NCBI RefSeq assembly: GCF_003130705.1 | Contig: NZ_CP021354.1 | Coordinates: 1,984,001-2,048,000 of the forward strand | Direction of reading: 5' to 3' | Source: Rhodococcus oxybenzonivorans | Lineage (GTDB): Bacteria; Actinomycetota; Actinomycetes; Mycobacteriales; Mycobacteriaceae | DNA: 64,000 nucleotides | Shown here: piece after piece, positions 7,736-17,071 of the stretch | Layout: every line of letters begins with the position of its first letter | Position numbering within the stretch: the first letter of the stretch is position 1 | Notes under the pieces: model-generated | What the model saw: only the letters and a program-made list of their open reading frames with translations | What the model was told of the DNA's origin: nothing | The model's database searches: none | Program-made: the position numbers and the translations under genes

Positions 7736-8308
7736 TCAGGAATGCCAGGAGCTGGCGAACCGCACATCGGCGACACCGGGAACCGTCTCGGCGAGGGCGG
7801 TGACCACGCCGCGTTCCGGGTCGTCGGCGGAAAGACCGCTGATCGCGACCTTGCCGTCCGCGACCTCGACGGTCCAGCGCCGCGAACCCGCGTACACGTC
7901 GAGGCGATGCTGAACCTCCTTGGCGATGTGGGTGTCGTCCATCGTCAAGGCGCCGAGAAGATCACGCCGGGTCACGATCCCGATGAGGTCGCTTCCGTGA
8001 ACGATGGGAATCCCACGCAGACCCGAGCGCAGCATCGCGGAGGCGAGATCGCTGAGGTCGGTGTCCGCGGTCATGGCGATGACCGGGCTGGTCATCGTCT
8101 CCTTCACCGCCGCATCGGCCTGCGGAAAGGCTCGGAATTTCTCCCGGAGCAGATCACCCTCGGACGCTATACCCACCAGCCGGTGTGCCTCATCGACCAC
8201 CGGGAGCACGGTGAATCCGAACTCTCCGATGATGCGGAGGCACTCGTCGATCGGTGTCGACGGCGCCACGGTGGTGACCGGGCTGCTCATGATGTGTCGC
8301 GCCTGCAT
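7736..8308 (-). CDS. CBS-pair and BON domain protein
   Basis: 190 residues: two CBS motifs (about 1-60 and 70-125), each with the usual VLPVVDEAHRLVGIASEGDLL and GIPIVHGSDLIGIVTRRDLL strands, then a BON domain (about 130-190). CBS pairs bind adenine nucleotides and act as energy-state sensors; the BON domain suggests lipid or membrane contact. The ATG at 8308 follows AGGAG. It is divergent from the KAS III gene at 8504 with a DosR-like box between. Confidence 0.9.
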   Translation of the reverse strand: MQARHIMSSPVTTVAPSTPIDECLRIIGEFGFTVLPVVDEAHRLVGIASEGDLLREKFRAFPQADAAVKETMTSPVIAMTADTDLSDLASAMLRSGLRGIPIVHGSDLIGIVTRRDLLGALTMDDTHIAKEVQHRLDVYAGSRRWTVEVADGKVAISGLSADDPERGVVTALAETVPGVADVRFASSWHS

Positions 8309-8437
8309 GACGGCTCCTTCCCTCTGCACAAGCCTGGCCCGCCCGCGGCCGTGGGGGAAGGGCCATTGGGCCTTTGTCGTCCTTGATGGACAGCGTTCGG
8401 TTGTCGTTACCGATTTCGGTGACAATTTCTGGGAGGT

Positions 8438-8453
8438 AGGGCCGAAGTGCCCT
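8438..8453 (+). promoter_or_regulatory. Imperfect DosR-like palindrome
   Basis: AGGGCCGAAGTGCCCT is a good inverted repeat sharing the GGGCCGAAG core of the boxes at 5637 and 35586, but one key base of the right half (G at position 10 of the 14-bp core) is T. It lies centrally in the divergent promoter between the CBS-BON gene and the KAS III pair. Confidence 0.4.
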
Positions 8454-8503
8454 GGTCCGCGGCCACGTGAGGGGCGATCGTGGTGGGTACGGAGGTGGCA
8501 ACC

Positions 8504-9607
8504 ATGATCAAGCATTGGCTCCTGATGGAAGCTGGGGGAGAGGACGCCCGAACCCCCTACCGCACCCGGGTGGCCGGTGCAGGCAGGCATCTCCCGGTCA
8601 CACGGCTCACCACCGAGGACCTGATGGCAACGACCCGTCACACCACTCACATCGACCTCGAACGCTTGACGGGAATCCGCGAGCGGCGGGTCTCGGTGGG
8701 AGACGAGGATTCCTATACCCTCGCCGCGGCCGCGGCGCAGGACGCCTTGGAGCACTCGGGTCGGGATGCGGGTTCCCTCGACGCCGTCATCAGCTGCAGC
8801 ATCACCAAGTTCCGGGGCGGACTCACCCAGTGGCTCGAGCCGACGATGAGCAGTGCTGTCGCCCGGGCGCTCGGCGCGGATCGGGCGATGACCTTCGACG
8901 TGTCCAACGCGTGCGCCGGAATGCTGACCGGAGTCACGGTGGCGGACAACTGGATCCGGCAGGGCGTTATCGAACGGGCGTTGATCGTCAGTGGTGAGTA
9001 CATCTCGCAGCTCGGGCAGAACGCGGCGCGGCACATCCACAACATCATGAGCAAGGAATTGGCGTCGTTGACGCTGGGCGATGCGGGTGCCGCACTGGTC
9101 CTCGAGCGGGCTCCGGCCGGATCGGCTGGAATTCGGTTCGCCGGCTTCACCACCGTCGCCGATTACAGCCGGCTATGCCTGGCCTACCCGAAGGGCAACG
9201 AACCCGGCGCGCGCATGTTCACCAATTCCCGCGGCATCCAGAAAGCCGCCATTGCGGACACACCGCTGCTGTTGCACGAGGTCCTCGACACGCTCGGGAT
9301 GTCGATGCACGACATCGATCACGTGATCACCCATCAAACCTCCGCCCGGGCCATCCGGAAAGGCATGGCCGAGTTGAAGTCCGAGTTCGGCGATGTTCCC
9401 CGGCACGACGCGGTGATCACCGTCGACCGGTACGGGAACACGGCGTCGACGACGCACACCGTGGCGTTGGTCGAGGAACTCGAGGCCGGACATATTCAGC
9501 CGGGGGAGACCGTGGCGTTGATCTCCTTGGCATCCGGCCTCGAGATCGGGGTCGTTCTATTGGAACTGGACGAGGAATTGGTGGCTGGTTATGGGCACGA
9601 TCATTGA
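8504..9607 (+). CDS. Beta-ketoacyl-ACP synthase III family protein
   Basis: 367 residues with the thiolase-fold catalytic triad of KAS III: Cys137 in SNACAGM, His277 in THQTS and Asn312 in YGNTAS. It should therefore be active in acyl transfer or Claisen condensation. The ATG at 8504 has GGAGG seven bases upstream. The next gene, a shorter KAS III-like protein without the full triad, overlaps its 3' end by 17 bp. This suggests an obligate pair, possibly a heterodimer. The substrate is unknown; placement among dormancy and storage-lipid genes hints at lipid metabolism. Confidence 0.85.
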   Translation: MIKHWLLMEAGGEDARTPYRTRVAGAGRHLPVTRLTTEDLMATTRHTTHIDLERLTGIRERRVSVGDEDSYTLAAAAAQDALEHSGRDAGSLDAVISCSITKFRGGLTQWLEPTMSSAVARALGADRAMTFDVSNACAGMLTGVTVADNWIRQGVIERALIVSGEYISQLGQNAARHIHNIMSKELASLTLGDAGAALVLERAPAGSAGIRFAGFTTVADYSRLCLAYPKGNEPGARMFTNSRGIQKAAIADTPLLLHEVLDTLGMSMHDIDHVITHQTSARAIRKGMAELKSEFGDVPRHDAVITVDRYGNTASTTHTVALVEELEAGHIQPGETVALISLASGLEIGVVLLELDEELVAGYGHDH

Positions 9608-10502
9608 TCGGGTAGACGTCACCTCCGGTGGGTGGCGAAACCGGCACAGCGCACTGCGCCTCGCCGTGTCCGCGGCGAAGACCTGCCTCGAGAACGCCGA
9701 ACGGAGCCCGGACGAGGTCGACCTTCTGGTCAACGCCGGGTTGTATCGGGACCGCAATCTCGGGGAACCTGCCCTCGCAGCGATGATCCAGGAGGACATC
9801 GGCGCACATCCGGAGGATCCGCATACCGGCGAGCACGGCACGTTCTCGTTCGATATCGCGAACGGAACGTGTGGTGTGCTGACCGGGTTGCAGATCGTCG
9901 ACGGGTTCTTACGATCCGGGACGATCGACTGCGCCCTTGTCGTCGCCAGTGATGCCGATCCCGGCCACAGGATGAGCGAGAACTTCACGTTCTCCGCGGC
10001 CGGAGGCGCGGTGTTGTGTAGTTGGACCGACGAGGATTACGGTCTCGGACGCGTGCACTGGGTCAACGACTTCGACGGCTCCGACGCGTTCTCCGCCACC
10101 GTCGGGGGGATCGATTCCCGGAATGTTCTGCGGTTCCGGGAGTCGGCCTCGATGGATGAACGCTATGCCGCCGCGGCCGCGGCCGCCGCCACCGAAGCCC
10201 TCACGGATGCTTGCCTCACCCTCGCCGATATCGATGCCGTGGTGCTCGCTCCGCCCCGCCCGGAATTCCGGTCGGCCCTGGCACGCCACCTCGGCCTGCC
10301 CGATTCCCGCGTCGTGGTCGCCGACGACGAACACATCCATACCGCCGCGCTGGTGGCCGGACTCGATGCAGGTGGCCGCCGTGCCGGCACTCGTACGCTC
10401 ATCATCGCCGCCGGTGCGGGCGTGACGGCCGGCGCTGCCGTGTACGCCGAGCCACCCGCGAACGGCTCACACGCCTTCGGCCAGGTTCTGGATGGTCAGT
10501 AG
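9591..10502 (+). CDS. KAS III-like protein with incomplete catalytic triad
   Basis: 303 residues, clearly related to the preceding synthase in its N-terminal half. It keeps a Cys in a nucleophile-like position (ANGTCGVLTG, Cys94), but in the C-terminal half the THQTS histidine and YGNTAS asparagine motifs are not found. It probably does not condense on its own and may be a partner or regulatory subunit of the upstream enzyme. Its start overlaps that gene and its 3' end overlaps the convergent SRPBCC gene by 36 bp. Confidence 0.75.
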   Translation: MGTIIDRVDVTSGGWRNRHSALRLAVSAAKTCLENAERSPDEVDLLVNAGLYRDRNLGEPALAAMIQEDIGAHPEDPHTGEHGTFSFDIANGTCGVLTGLQIVDGFLRSGTIDCALVVASDADPGHRMSENFTFSAAGGAVLCSWTDEDYGLGRVHWVNDFDGSDAFSATVGGIDSRNVLRFRESASMDERYAAAAAAAATEALTDACLTLADIDAVVLAPPRPEFRSALARHLGLPDSRVVVADDEHIHTAALVAGLDAGGRRAGTRTLIIAAGAGVTAGAAVYAEPPANGSHAFGQVLDGQ

Positions 10503-11150
10503 CATTTTGCGGCTCATCACGAAGGAGACGGGTTCGATCAGCGCCGGGCCGAAGGCGAGCCGGCTCGCCAGCGACGGCCCGTAGGTTCCCCGGCCCCTCT
10601 CGATCAGTCTGGTGCGCCGCTCATCGATCCGTTTCAGGTGGAAGGCCCAGATCGACGCGTCGCCCGTTTCGGCGTTGCAACCGTGCAGAACCAACGCCGA
10701 TGGCGGGTCCGCCACCGCCACTGTCAGTGCGGGGGCTTTCGGGTGTAACCGGACCTTGTCGCCTACCGCGAGGTGCTGACAATCCGGAAGAACCCGGTCA
10801 GCGTTGCGTATGCGGCACCCGATGGCGTTCTCGAGTCCCTCATAACTGTAGAAGCCGCCTCGTCCCTGCCCGAGCTGGACGATCCAGGGCCACACCTGTT
10901 CGGTCGGCACGGCGATCGTGATCGCGTGGGTGTATCCCCAGCGCGGGTTCGGTACCAGGTCATCTCCGGGCAAGGGTGTCAGCACCTCGGCGTTTGTCGC
11001 CCCCCAGCTGATGCGCCAGCGGCGCAGCGGCTTGGTCATGAGCACGTGAAAGCCGATCAGGGCAGCAGCGAAGATCGCCTGCGCGGCCGTTGCGGCACTC
11101 GTTGTCAGCAGCGAGGTGCGGGAAGTGGGTCGGGTCGTCATGACCCTCAT
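10467..11150 (-). CDS. SRPBCC-family protein with N-terminal membrane anchor
   Basis: About 227 residues. A hydrophobic helix near the N terminus (TTSAATAAQAIFAAALIGFH) is followed by an SRPBCC/polyketide-cyclase-like domain with VPTEQVWPWIVQLGQGRGGFYSYEGLE. The WPWIVQLGQ..GFYSYE signature is typical of a group of actinobacterial SRPBCC proteins of unknown ligand. Starts at 11150 (ATG) and 11141 (ATG) are both possible. It diverges from PEP synthase across a DosR-like box. Confidence 0.75.
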   Translation of the reverse strand: MRVMTTRPTSRTSLLTTSAATAAQAIFAAALIGFHVLMTKPLRRWRISWGATNAEVLTPLPGDDLVPNPRWGYTHAITIAVPTEQVWPWIVQLGQGRGGFYSYEGLENAIGCRIRNADRVLPDCQHLAVGDKVRLHPKAPALTVAVADPPSALVLHGCNAETGDASIWAFHLKRIDERRTRLIERGRGTYGPSLASRLAFGPALIEPVSFVMSRKMLLTIQNLAEGV

Positions 11151-11221
11151 CCTGGTAGTGACCTCCCGGACGGTGCCAGGGTATTCGGGCGCTGCCCACC
11201 ACGGCGTGCTGCCGGAAGGCG

Positions 11222-11235
11222 GTGACCTTCGACCC
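11222..11235 (+). promoter_or_regulatory. DosR-like box
   Basis: GTGACCTTCGACCC matches GNGNC-N4-GNCNC at all key bases and has the GAC-CTTCG-ACC look of mycobacterial boxes. It lies 55 bp before PEP synthase and about 70 bp before the divergent SRPBCC start. Confidence 0.55.
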
Positions 11236-11289
11236 TGTCCTGCGGACGTATCGCGGGGTTGGCTGAAACGAGACGGTGAGGAGTTCACA

Positions 11290-13635
11290 ATGAAGGTCCA
11301 ACAGGCAGTGGTCGAGCATCGTTGGGTGCGGCCGATCGACCAGGTGCGTTTGCCCGACGCGCCTTCCGTGGGCGGAAAAGCGGCGAATCTCGGTGAGCTG
11401 ACCCACGCCCGTTTTCCCGTACCGCCGGGCTTCGTGGTGACGAAGGACGGCTATCTCCAGGCAATGGAGGACGCGGGAGTGCGTGACATGCTGCGCGCGC
11501 GAGGACTGCCCCCCGCCGGCGCCGACGATGCCGCGCTCACCGCAGCGTCCCACGAGCTACGGTCGACTGTGCTCGGTGTCCCGGTCTCCGACGCGCTCCG
11601 CGACGAGATCGTCGATGCCTATCACGAACTCGGTGACTCGGTGCGTGTCGCAGTACGTTCCTCAGCTCCTGCCGAAGATGCCGCCGACACCTCGTACGCA
11701 GGCATCCACGACAGCTTCACCGACATCTGCGGACCCGACGCCCTCGTCGAGGCGATACGGAAATGCTGGGCATCGCTCTGGTCGGAACGAGCACTGACCT
11801 ACCGCAGCGTGCAAGGTGTCACCGAAGAACCCTCGGTGGCCGTCGTCGTCCAGTTGATGGTCGATTCCGACACCTCCGGCGTCACCTTCACCGCCGATCC
11901 GCGGACCGGTGCCCGCGACCGTATGGTCGTCGAGGCCGCCGCGGGGCTCGGCGAGGTCGTGGTCGGCGGACAGGTCGAACCCGACACCTACGTGCTGTCC
12001 AAGGACGGCTTCCATCTACTCGACGAGCACATCGGATCGCAAACCTTCGCGATCACCGCCGATGCGAGTGGAGAGCGGACCACTGAGATTCCCCTCGACC
12101 AGCGCGGTGACCGAGTCCTCACCAACACCCAACTCGAGCGGCTCGCGCTGCTCGCACTCTCGGTCGAAGAGCACTACCACGCACCCCAGGACCTCGAGTT
12201 CGCGTTCGCCGGGGACAAACTCTGGATCGTCCAGACCCGCCCGATCACCACTCTCGGCGACCACACGCCCCCCGTCGATGCCGGCCGACCGGAACCGGCA
12301 CCGGCCGGCGCGGTGCTCGCGCACGGGCTCGGCGCAAGCCCCGGAACCGTGACGGGCCGGGTACGCATCCTCCGGTCCGTCACCGACGCCCACCAACTGC
12401 ACGACGGTGACATTCTGGTCGCCCCGATGACACGTCCCGACTGGCTGCCCGTGCTGCGCCGGGCTGCGGCCATCGTGACCGACGGGGGCGGTATCACCTG
12501 TCATGCGGCGATCGTCGGACGCGAGCTCGGACGCCCCGTCGTGGTCGGAACCCGCACCGCGACAACAACGCTCGTCGATGGCGCCGTCGTCACCGTGGAC
12601 GGCGACGCCGGAACCGTGTGCGAGGGCGCAGCGGGGACCGCTGAACTGCCGGCTGCCGACTCGGCCCCCGCCGCACCGAGCGGAACACCGCACGCCGGAT
12701 CGTTCAGCTGGGCGGAGCCGACAGCGACGTCGGTGTACGTCAACTTGGCGACACCGGATGCGGCTGAGCGGGTCGCGGCGATGGACGTCGACGGGGTCGG
12801 ACTCCTGCGCGCCGAGTTCATGATCATGGACGCTTTGCAGGGCAGGCACCCGATGACCATGCTCGCCGAAGGGCACCGCGCCGAGTACGTCGACACGATG
12901 GCCGCTGCCGTCGAGAAGATCGCTGCAGCATTCGCACCACGACCGGTCGTGTACCGGGCAATCGACCTGCGGACCAACGAGTTCGCGAATCTGGTCGGAG
13001 GCGACGTGGAACCGGTGGAAGACAACCCGATGATCGGGTACCGCGGGTGCTTCCGCTATGTGCGGGAACCGGAACTGTTCGGACTCGACCTGGACGTGGT
13101 GCACACCGTACGCAAACGCTATCCGAACGTGCACCTGATGATTCCGTTCGTACGAACCCGGTGGGAACTCGAGCAGTGTCTCGGTCACCTGGCGGCGCAC
13201 CCGCTGGGCGCCGATCACCGCATGCATCGCTGGATCATGGCGGAGGTGCCGTCGGTGGCCTACTGGATCCCGGAATACGCCCGCCTCGGTATCGACGGTG
13301 TGTCCATCGGAACGAACGACCTGACCCAGCTGATCCTCGGCGTCGATCGTGACTCCGAGATCTGCCGGGACCTGTTCGACACGATGGACCCGGCCGTCCT
13401 CGACGCCGTCGACACCATCATCGAGCGGGCGACCCGGGCAGGGTTGACCACCTCGCTGTGCGGACAGGCGGTGTCGACCCACCCGGCCCTGGCCGAACAC
13501 CTGGTGCGCAAGGGCATCACCTCGGTGTCGGTGGCACCCGACGTCGCTACCCGCACGCGCCGAAACATCTCCGTCGCCGAACGCCGGGTCCTGCTCGAGC
13601 AGGCCCGCGACTGTTCGCCGAGCCCGAGAAGCTAG
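11290..13635 (+). CDS. ppsA: Phosphoenolpyruvate synthase
   Basis: 781 residues with the three-domain layout of PEP synthases/PPDK. An N-terminal ATP-grasp part opens with VGGKAANLGEL. A swivelling phosphohistidine domain contains GGGITCHAAI (His405). A C-terminal PEP/pyruvate TIM barrel has GLLRAEFM, GTNDLTQ and SLCGQA (Cys about 724). The length fits PpsA (about 790) better than PPDK (about 880). It converts pyruvate, ATP and water to PEP, AMP and phosphate, feeding gluconeogenesis. The ATG follows GAGGAG. The DosR-like box upstream suggests hypoxic induction. Confidence 0.9.
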   Translation: MKVQQAVVEHRWVRPIDQVRLPDAPSVGGKAANLGELTHARFPVPPGFVVTKDGYLQAMEDAGVRDMLRARGLPPAGADDAALTAASHELRSTVLGVPVSDALRDEIVDAYHELGDSVRVAVRSSAPAEDAADTSYAGIHDSFTDICGPDALVEAIRKCWASLWSERALTYRSVQGVTEEPSVAVVVQLMVDSDTSGVTFTADPRTGARDRMVVEAAAGLGEVVVGGQVEPDTYVLSKDGFHLLDEHIGSQTFAITADASGERTTEIPLDQRGDRVLTNTQLERLALLALSVEEHYHAPQDLEFAFAGDKLWIVQTRPITTLGDHTPPVDAGRPEPAPAGAVLAHGLGASPGTVTGRVRILRSVTDAHQLHDGDILVAPMTRPDWLPVLRRAAAIVTDGGGITCHAAIVGRELGRPVVVGTRTATTTLVDGAVVTVDGDAGTVCEGAAGTAELPAADSAPAAPSGTPHAGSFSWAEPTATSVYVNLATPDAAERVAAMDVDGVGLLRAEFMIMDALQGRHPMTMLAEGHRAEYVDTMAAAVEKIAAAFAPRPVVYRAIDLRTNEFANLVGGDVEPVEDNPMIGYRGCFRYVREPELFGLDLDVVHTVRKRYPNVHLMIPFVRTRWELEQCLGHLAAHPLGADHRMHRWIMAEVPSVAYWIPEYARLGIDGVSIGTNDLTQLILGVDRDSEICRDLFDTMDPAVLDAVDTIIERATRAGLTTSLCGQAVSTHPALAEHLVRKGITSVSVAPDVATRTRRNISVAERRVLLEQARDCSPSPRS

Positions 13636-13639
13636 GAAG

Positions 13640-14602
13640 CTAGTAGACAGCGTCGGAATGCTGCCCGACAGTGGCACGGCGAACGAGCGCGGCATAACAC
13701 TGGTCGACGTCGCTCCGACGGCACGGTGCCGTGCCCGGTGTCCGCAGCATCGCCACCCCCGCGGCGACACCGTAGCGCACCGCCTCCCGCAGGTCCCACT
13801 GTCGCTCCAGCCCGACAATGATTCCCGCGACCATGCTGTCTCCGGCCCCGACCGCACTGACCACGGGCACCGCCAGGGACGGGCAGTGCTCCTCCTCCGC
13901 CGCTGTCACGTGCACGGCCCCGTCGGGGCCGAGGGAGAGAACGACCACAGCGCAAATCCCGGCGGTGATGAGTTCTCGTGCCGCGCTGACCTGCTCGTCG
14001 AGAGTCCGCAAATCCCGCCCGACGTGCTCGCGTAGCTCGCGAATACTCGGTTTGAGGAGATACACACCGCGCTCGAGCGCGCGCAGCGGCGGGCCGGACG
14101 TGTCGACGACGAGGCGAGCAGACGAATCGGCGAGGGCATCGGCGAGGGTCTGATAGAACGTCACGGGCACCCCCGGGGGAAGGCTGCCACTCGCGACGAC
14201 GAAGGCGGCGTCCTTGGCACTCTGCACCAGGGCGTCGAGACAGGACTCGACTTCCCGCGGTGTCAGTGACGGACCGGGCAGCACGAAGCGATACTGCAGA
14301 CCGGTCTGCTCCTCGTCGATGGTGAAGCTCTCCCTGGTGGATCCGCGAATCGTGATGCTCCGACTTCGCACTCCCTCGGTGGCCAGGAGGTCTTCCAACG
14401 CCCGGCCACTGTGCCCACCGGAAGGAAACACGGCGGTAGCCGGCGCGCCGAGTACATGCAGGATGCGCGCGACGTTGATGCCTCCACCGCCGGGGTCACG
14501 TCTGGGGGCGGCGCACCGCACTTTGTCGGTGGCGATCACCCGCCCTGTTGCCGTGGTGATGTCGAGAGCGGGGTTCATCGTCAGGGTTACGATCTCGCGC
14601 AT
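13640..14602 (-). CDS. pfkB: PfkB-family phosphofructokinase
   Basis: 320 residues of the ribokinase/PfkB fold: TMNPALDITTATG at the N terminus, GGGGINVAR (substrate-binding glycines), and the C-terminal anion hole/catalytic base motif SAVGAGDSMVAG. This matches 1-phosphofructokinase/6-phosphofructokinase II proteins such as the DosR-regulated Rv2029c. It is the last gene of a leftward unit after the GNAT and the kinase fusion (43-bp gap) and ends four bases from convergent ppsA. Substrate specificity (fructose-6-P versus 1-P or tagatose-6-P) cannot be told from sequence. Confidence 0.85.
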   Translation of the reverse strand: MREIVTLTMNPALDITTATGRVIATDKVRCAAPRRDPGGGGINVARILHVLGAPATAVFPSGGHSGRALEDLLATEGVRSRSITIRGSTRESFTIDEEQTGLQYRFVLPGPSLTPREVESCLDALVQSAKDAAFVVASGSLPPGVPVTFYQTLADALADSSARLVVDTSGPPLRALERGVYLLKPSIRELREHVGRDLRTLDEQVSAARELITAGICAVVVLSLGPDGAVHVTAAEEEHCPSLAVPVVSAVGAGDSMVAGIIVGLERQWDLREAVRYGVAAGVAMLRTPGTAPCRRSDVDQCYAALVRRATVGQHSDAVY

Positions 14603-14645
14603 GGGTTCTCCGGTCAGGTGCCGCCACCGTCAGAGGTGACGTGAG

Positions 14646-16103
14646 TCAGTAGTTGCGCCATCCCTCCGTGGCATCCCAGAGGGCTCGGACCGCGTCCACC
14701 GCGTCACCGAGATCGGTGTTCGTGTCGATCGGGGTGGCCAACGGAGGGTGCGTAATCCGCTGCGCCATTGCGTCGTAAATTTCTGCGGTGGCATCGGAAT
14801 TGCCGTGCGGGCGGGTGCGGATCCGTTCCACGGCGACGGAGCGAGGCGCGACGCATTCGATCTCGACCAAGTCGCTGTGCTCCTTGCGGGCGGTCGAGGT
14901 GGCCCACTGACGCAGCCGCGGGTCCGTCCACGAGGCATCGAGCACCACCGAACACCCGCGGGAGAGCAATCGGGCCGCGCGCCTGAGTAATTCGGTGTAC
15001 GTGTCCTCGGTCATCGAGCCGCTGTAGAGGCCGTGCCCGTACTCGTCGGCACACGATACGTGCGGGCCGACGCCCGCCAGCTCCTTGCGTACGAGGTCGC
15101 TGGACAGGACAGTGGCACCCACTCGCTCCGCCACCGCACGCGAGAGCGTGGACTTCCCGGTTCCGGGAAGTCCACCGATCAGGGCAAGCCGCACCGCGCC
15201 CGAACGCAGATGACGCAGAGCGAGTTGGGTGTGGCCGCGTGCGTCCACCAGTGCCTCCGTCGAACCCTGGGTGTAGCGCAGACAGGCCACTTTCGCGCGC
15301 ATGAATGCGCGATACGCGACGTAGTGGTCGATGAGCGTGGGGGGCGGGTCGTCCGCGGCGCACGCGCAGTAGCGGCGCACGAAGGCCTCCGCGAGTTCCG
15401 CGCGGCCGAGGTACTCGAGATCCATGGCCAGACACGCTGCGTCATCGAGGCCGTCGATGTGGCGCAGGTGGTCGTCGAAGTCGAGGCAGTCGAGGATCCG
15501 GGGACCGTCCGGCAGGCAGAAAATGTCATCTGCCAGGAGGTCGGCGTGGCCGTCGACGATCCGCCCGCACTCGATCCGCTCGGTGAAAACCGGCTCACGC
15601 CCCGCCAGATACTGGCGTGCGCGCCGATCGATCTCGTCCACCTCCACCTTCGCAAGCGCCCGCGGCTGATACCCCATCGCCTCGGTGACGTTGGCCCGCC
15701 ACCGCGCCGCGACGGCGTCGCGCGTGGCATCTTCGTCGATGTCGCGGCCGCGGACCCCGCGCTCGTGGAACCGAGCGATCACGTCGGCGATCTCGTCGAG
15801 CTGCGCCGGCGATTCGTCACCACGGACAACGATCGTGGCGAGCCGGCGGTTGTCCGGCATCCGCCGCATCTTGACGAGCGGTTCGGCCGGGCCACCGGTC
15901 GGATCGGCGAGTTCGGCGACACCGAGATACACATCGGGACACAGACGGCGATTCAGTTCGACCTCGCGGTCACATGCCGACCGGCGCTTGTCCGCCGTGC
16001 TGAAATCCAGAAACGCAGTTCGGATGGGCTTTTTGGCCTTGTACACCACGTCGTCGACCATGACGACATACGCCGTGTGCGTTTCTCGAACGGTAATTCC
16101 CAT
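14646..16103 (-). CDS. APH-like kinase fused to P-loop kinase (Rv2004c-like)
   Basis: 485 residues in two parts. Residues about 1-290 resemble aminoglycoside-phosphotransferase/small-molecule kinases (YKAKKPIRTAFLDFS, and HADL at 186-189 before LDCLDFDD). Residues about 300-485 are an AAA/zeta-toxin-like P-loop kinase with Walker A GGLPGTGKST (310-319) and an LDASW strand. This architecture matches Rv2004c, a DosR-regulon protein of unknown substrate. The ATG overlaps the GNAT stop by one base (TGATG); a GTG three bases earlier is an alternative. Confidence 0.85.
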   Translation of the reverse strand: MGITVRETHTAYVVMVDDVVYKAKKPIRTAFLDFSTADKRRSACDREVELNRRLCPDVYLGVAELADPTGGPAEPLVKMRRMPDNRRLATIVVRGDESPAQLDEIADVIARFHERGVRGRDIDEDATRDAVAARWRANVTEAMGYQPRALAKVEVDEIDRRARQYLAGREPVFTERIECGRIVDGHADLLADDIFCLPDGPRILDCLDFDDHLRHIDGLDDAACLAMDLEYLGRAELAEAFVRRYCACAADDPPPTLIDHYVAYRAFMRAKVACLRYTQGSTEALVDARGHTQLALRHLRSGAVRLALIGGLPGTGKSTLSRAVAERVGATVLSSDLVRKELAGVGPHVSCADEYGHGLYSGSMTEDTYTELLRRAARLLSRGCSVVLDASWTDPRLRQWATSTARKEHSDLVEIECVAPRSVAVERIRTRPHGNSDATAEIYDAMAQRITHPPLATPIDTNTDLGDAVDAVRALWDATEGWRNY

Positions 16104-16612
16104 CACGACTCACCCACGTCGATGTCCAGGTGCATTTCGTCACCGTCGCGCCGCAACGCAGATCCCCAGCCCTGGTAGCGGATCAGAGCAAGTACGGACG
16201 CGTTCTCTGTCAGAACCTCGGCACTCATCTGCTCGATTCCACATGCCCTCGCGTGCTGCACCAGCCGGGTCAATAATGCCGTCCCGATTCCGTGCATCCG
16301 GTAAGCGTGGTCGACGACGAGAGCGAACTCGACCACCGAGGGCGCGGCATCGGCGTCGGCATCGAGAGAGACATAATTGGCGACACCGACGAGCGTATCG
16401 CCGACGAACGCGCCCAACGCATAATGTGCAGGATCCTGCCGGCAGAGCGATTCCGCGAGCTCGGCGAGGTGCGCGGGACGCACGGCGAAAAACCGCATGT
16501 AGTGGTCGTGCTCGTCGAGCCGCTCGTGCAGGCGGCGCACCGCGTCGTGATCATCGGCAAACAAGCGGCGTACCGTCACGTCCGCTCTGACCTGGGGTAC
16601 TGCGGTCTCCAT
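16103..16612 (-). CDS. GNAT-family N-acetyltransferase
   Basis: 169 residues from the ATG at 16612. It shows the GNAT core: VRRLFADDHDAVRRL, GVANYVSLD, and the acetyl-CoA pyrophosphate loop in the form YRMHGIGTALLTRLV. A C-terminal AEVLTENASVLAL helix follows. It heads the leftward unit GNAT / kinase fusion / PfkB. The substrate is unknown. The longer in-frame start at 16684 would add an unrelated 24-residue basic extension and is less likely. Confidence 0.8.
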   Translation of the reverse strand: METAVPQVRADVTVRRLFADDHDAVRRLHERLDEHDHYMRFFAVRPAHLAELAESLCRQDPAHYALGAFVGDTLVGVANYVSLDADADAAPSVVEFALVVDHAYRMHGIGTALLTRLVQHARACGIEQMSAEVLTENASVLALIRYQGWGSALRRDGDEMHLDIDVGES

Positions 16613-16690
16613 CGTTGTCAGCCCCTCTGCCCTGTGCCGTCGTAAGCATTCAACCGCCGGACGGCACGTCAGCGTCAGAGGCATAAGTCA

Positions 16691-16704
16691 CCGACTACGG
16701 TCCT
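16691..16704 (+). promoter_or_regulatory. DosR-like box
   Basis: CCGACTACGGTCCT has the key G3, C5, G10 and C12 but not the outermost G and C. It lies in the 175-bp divergent region between the GNAT operon and the rightward small gene at 16788. Confidence 0.35.
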
Positions 16705-16787
16705 TCGCCTCTATTGCGTGATCTCCGCTGCGTCGATGCTGGGAGATAGTCGCCACCCACACCAGCTCGAGAGGACGTCGACCCGCG

Positions 16788-17045
16788 ATGAACAGCCCCG
16801 ATACGCACGACGGCACCGACCATGATCCCGGGCGGGGGATCGTCGACCGCCTGGTATCAGAGCTCGGTCAGTCCTTCGCACGCGCGGCGATCTGCCGGAT
16901 GGTCACCGGAAGCATTCGAGACCTCGCCGGGGTGCCGACTGCGGACCTTCCGGAACTCGCCGAGCGCCTCGCCCGTCAGCGTTTGCTCACGGTGCGCGAG
17001 CGAGTCGACGCGTACCCTGCGCGCTCGGCAGTGGTGACCCAGTGA
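16788..17045 (+). CDS. Small helical protein, DUF3562-like (tentative)
   Basis: 85 residues with an acidic N terminus, then helices VDRLVSELGQSFARAAICRMV and LPELAERLARQRLLTVRERV. The arrangement recalls the three-helix-bundle dimerisation (DUF3562-like) proteins of actinobacteria, but the match is from memory of the pattern and not certain. It sits just before the DUF1876 gene and may be co-transcribed with it (26-bp gap). Confidence 0.55.
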   Translation: MNSPDTHDGTDHDPGRGIVDRLVSELGQSFARAAICRMVTGSIRDLAGVPTADLPELAERLARQRLLTVRERVDAYPARSAVVTQ

Positions 17046-17071
17046 TCGGAGCGACCTAGAAGGAGGGCGTG

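Noticed and set aside
12016..13857. 613-codon open frame opposite ppsA
   Set aside because: It is antisense to a gene with complete PEP synthase motifs, has no domain I recognise, and long mirror frames are normal in very GC-rich DNA.
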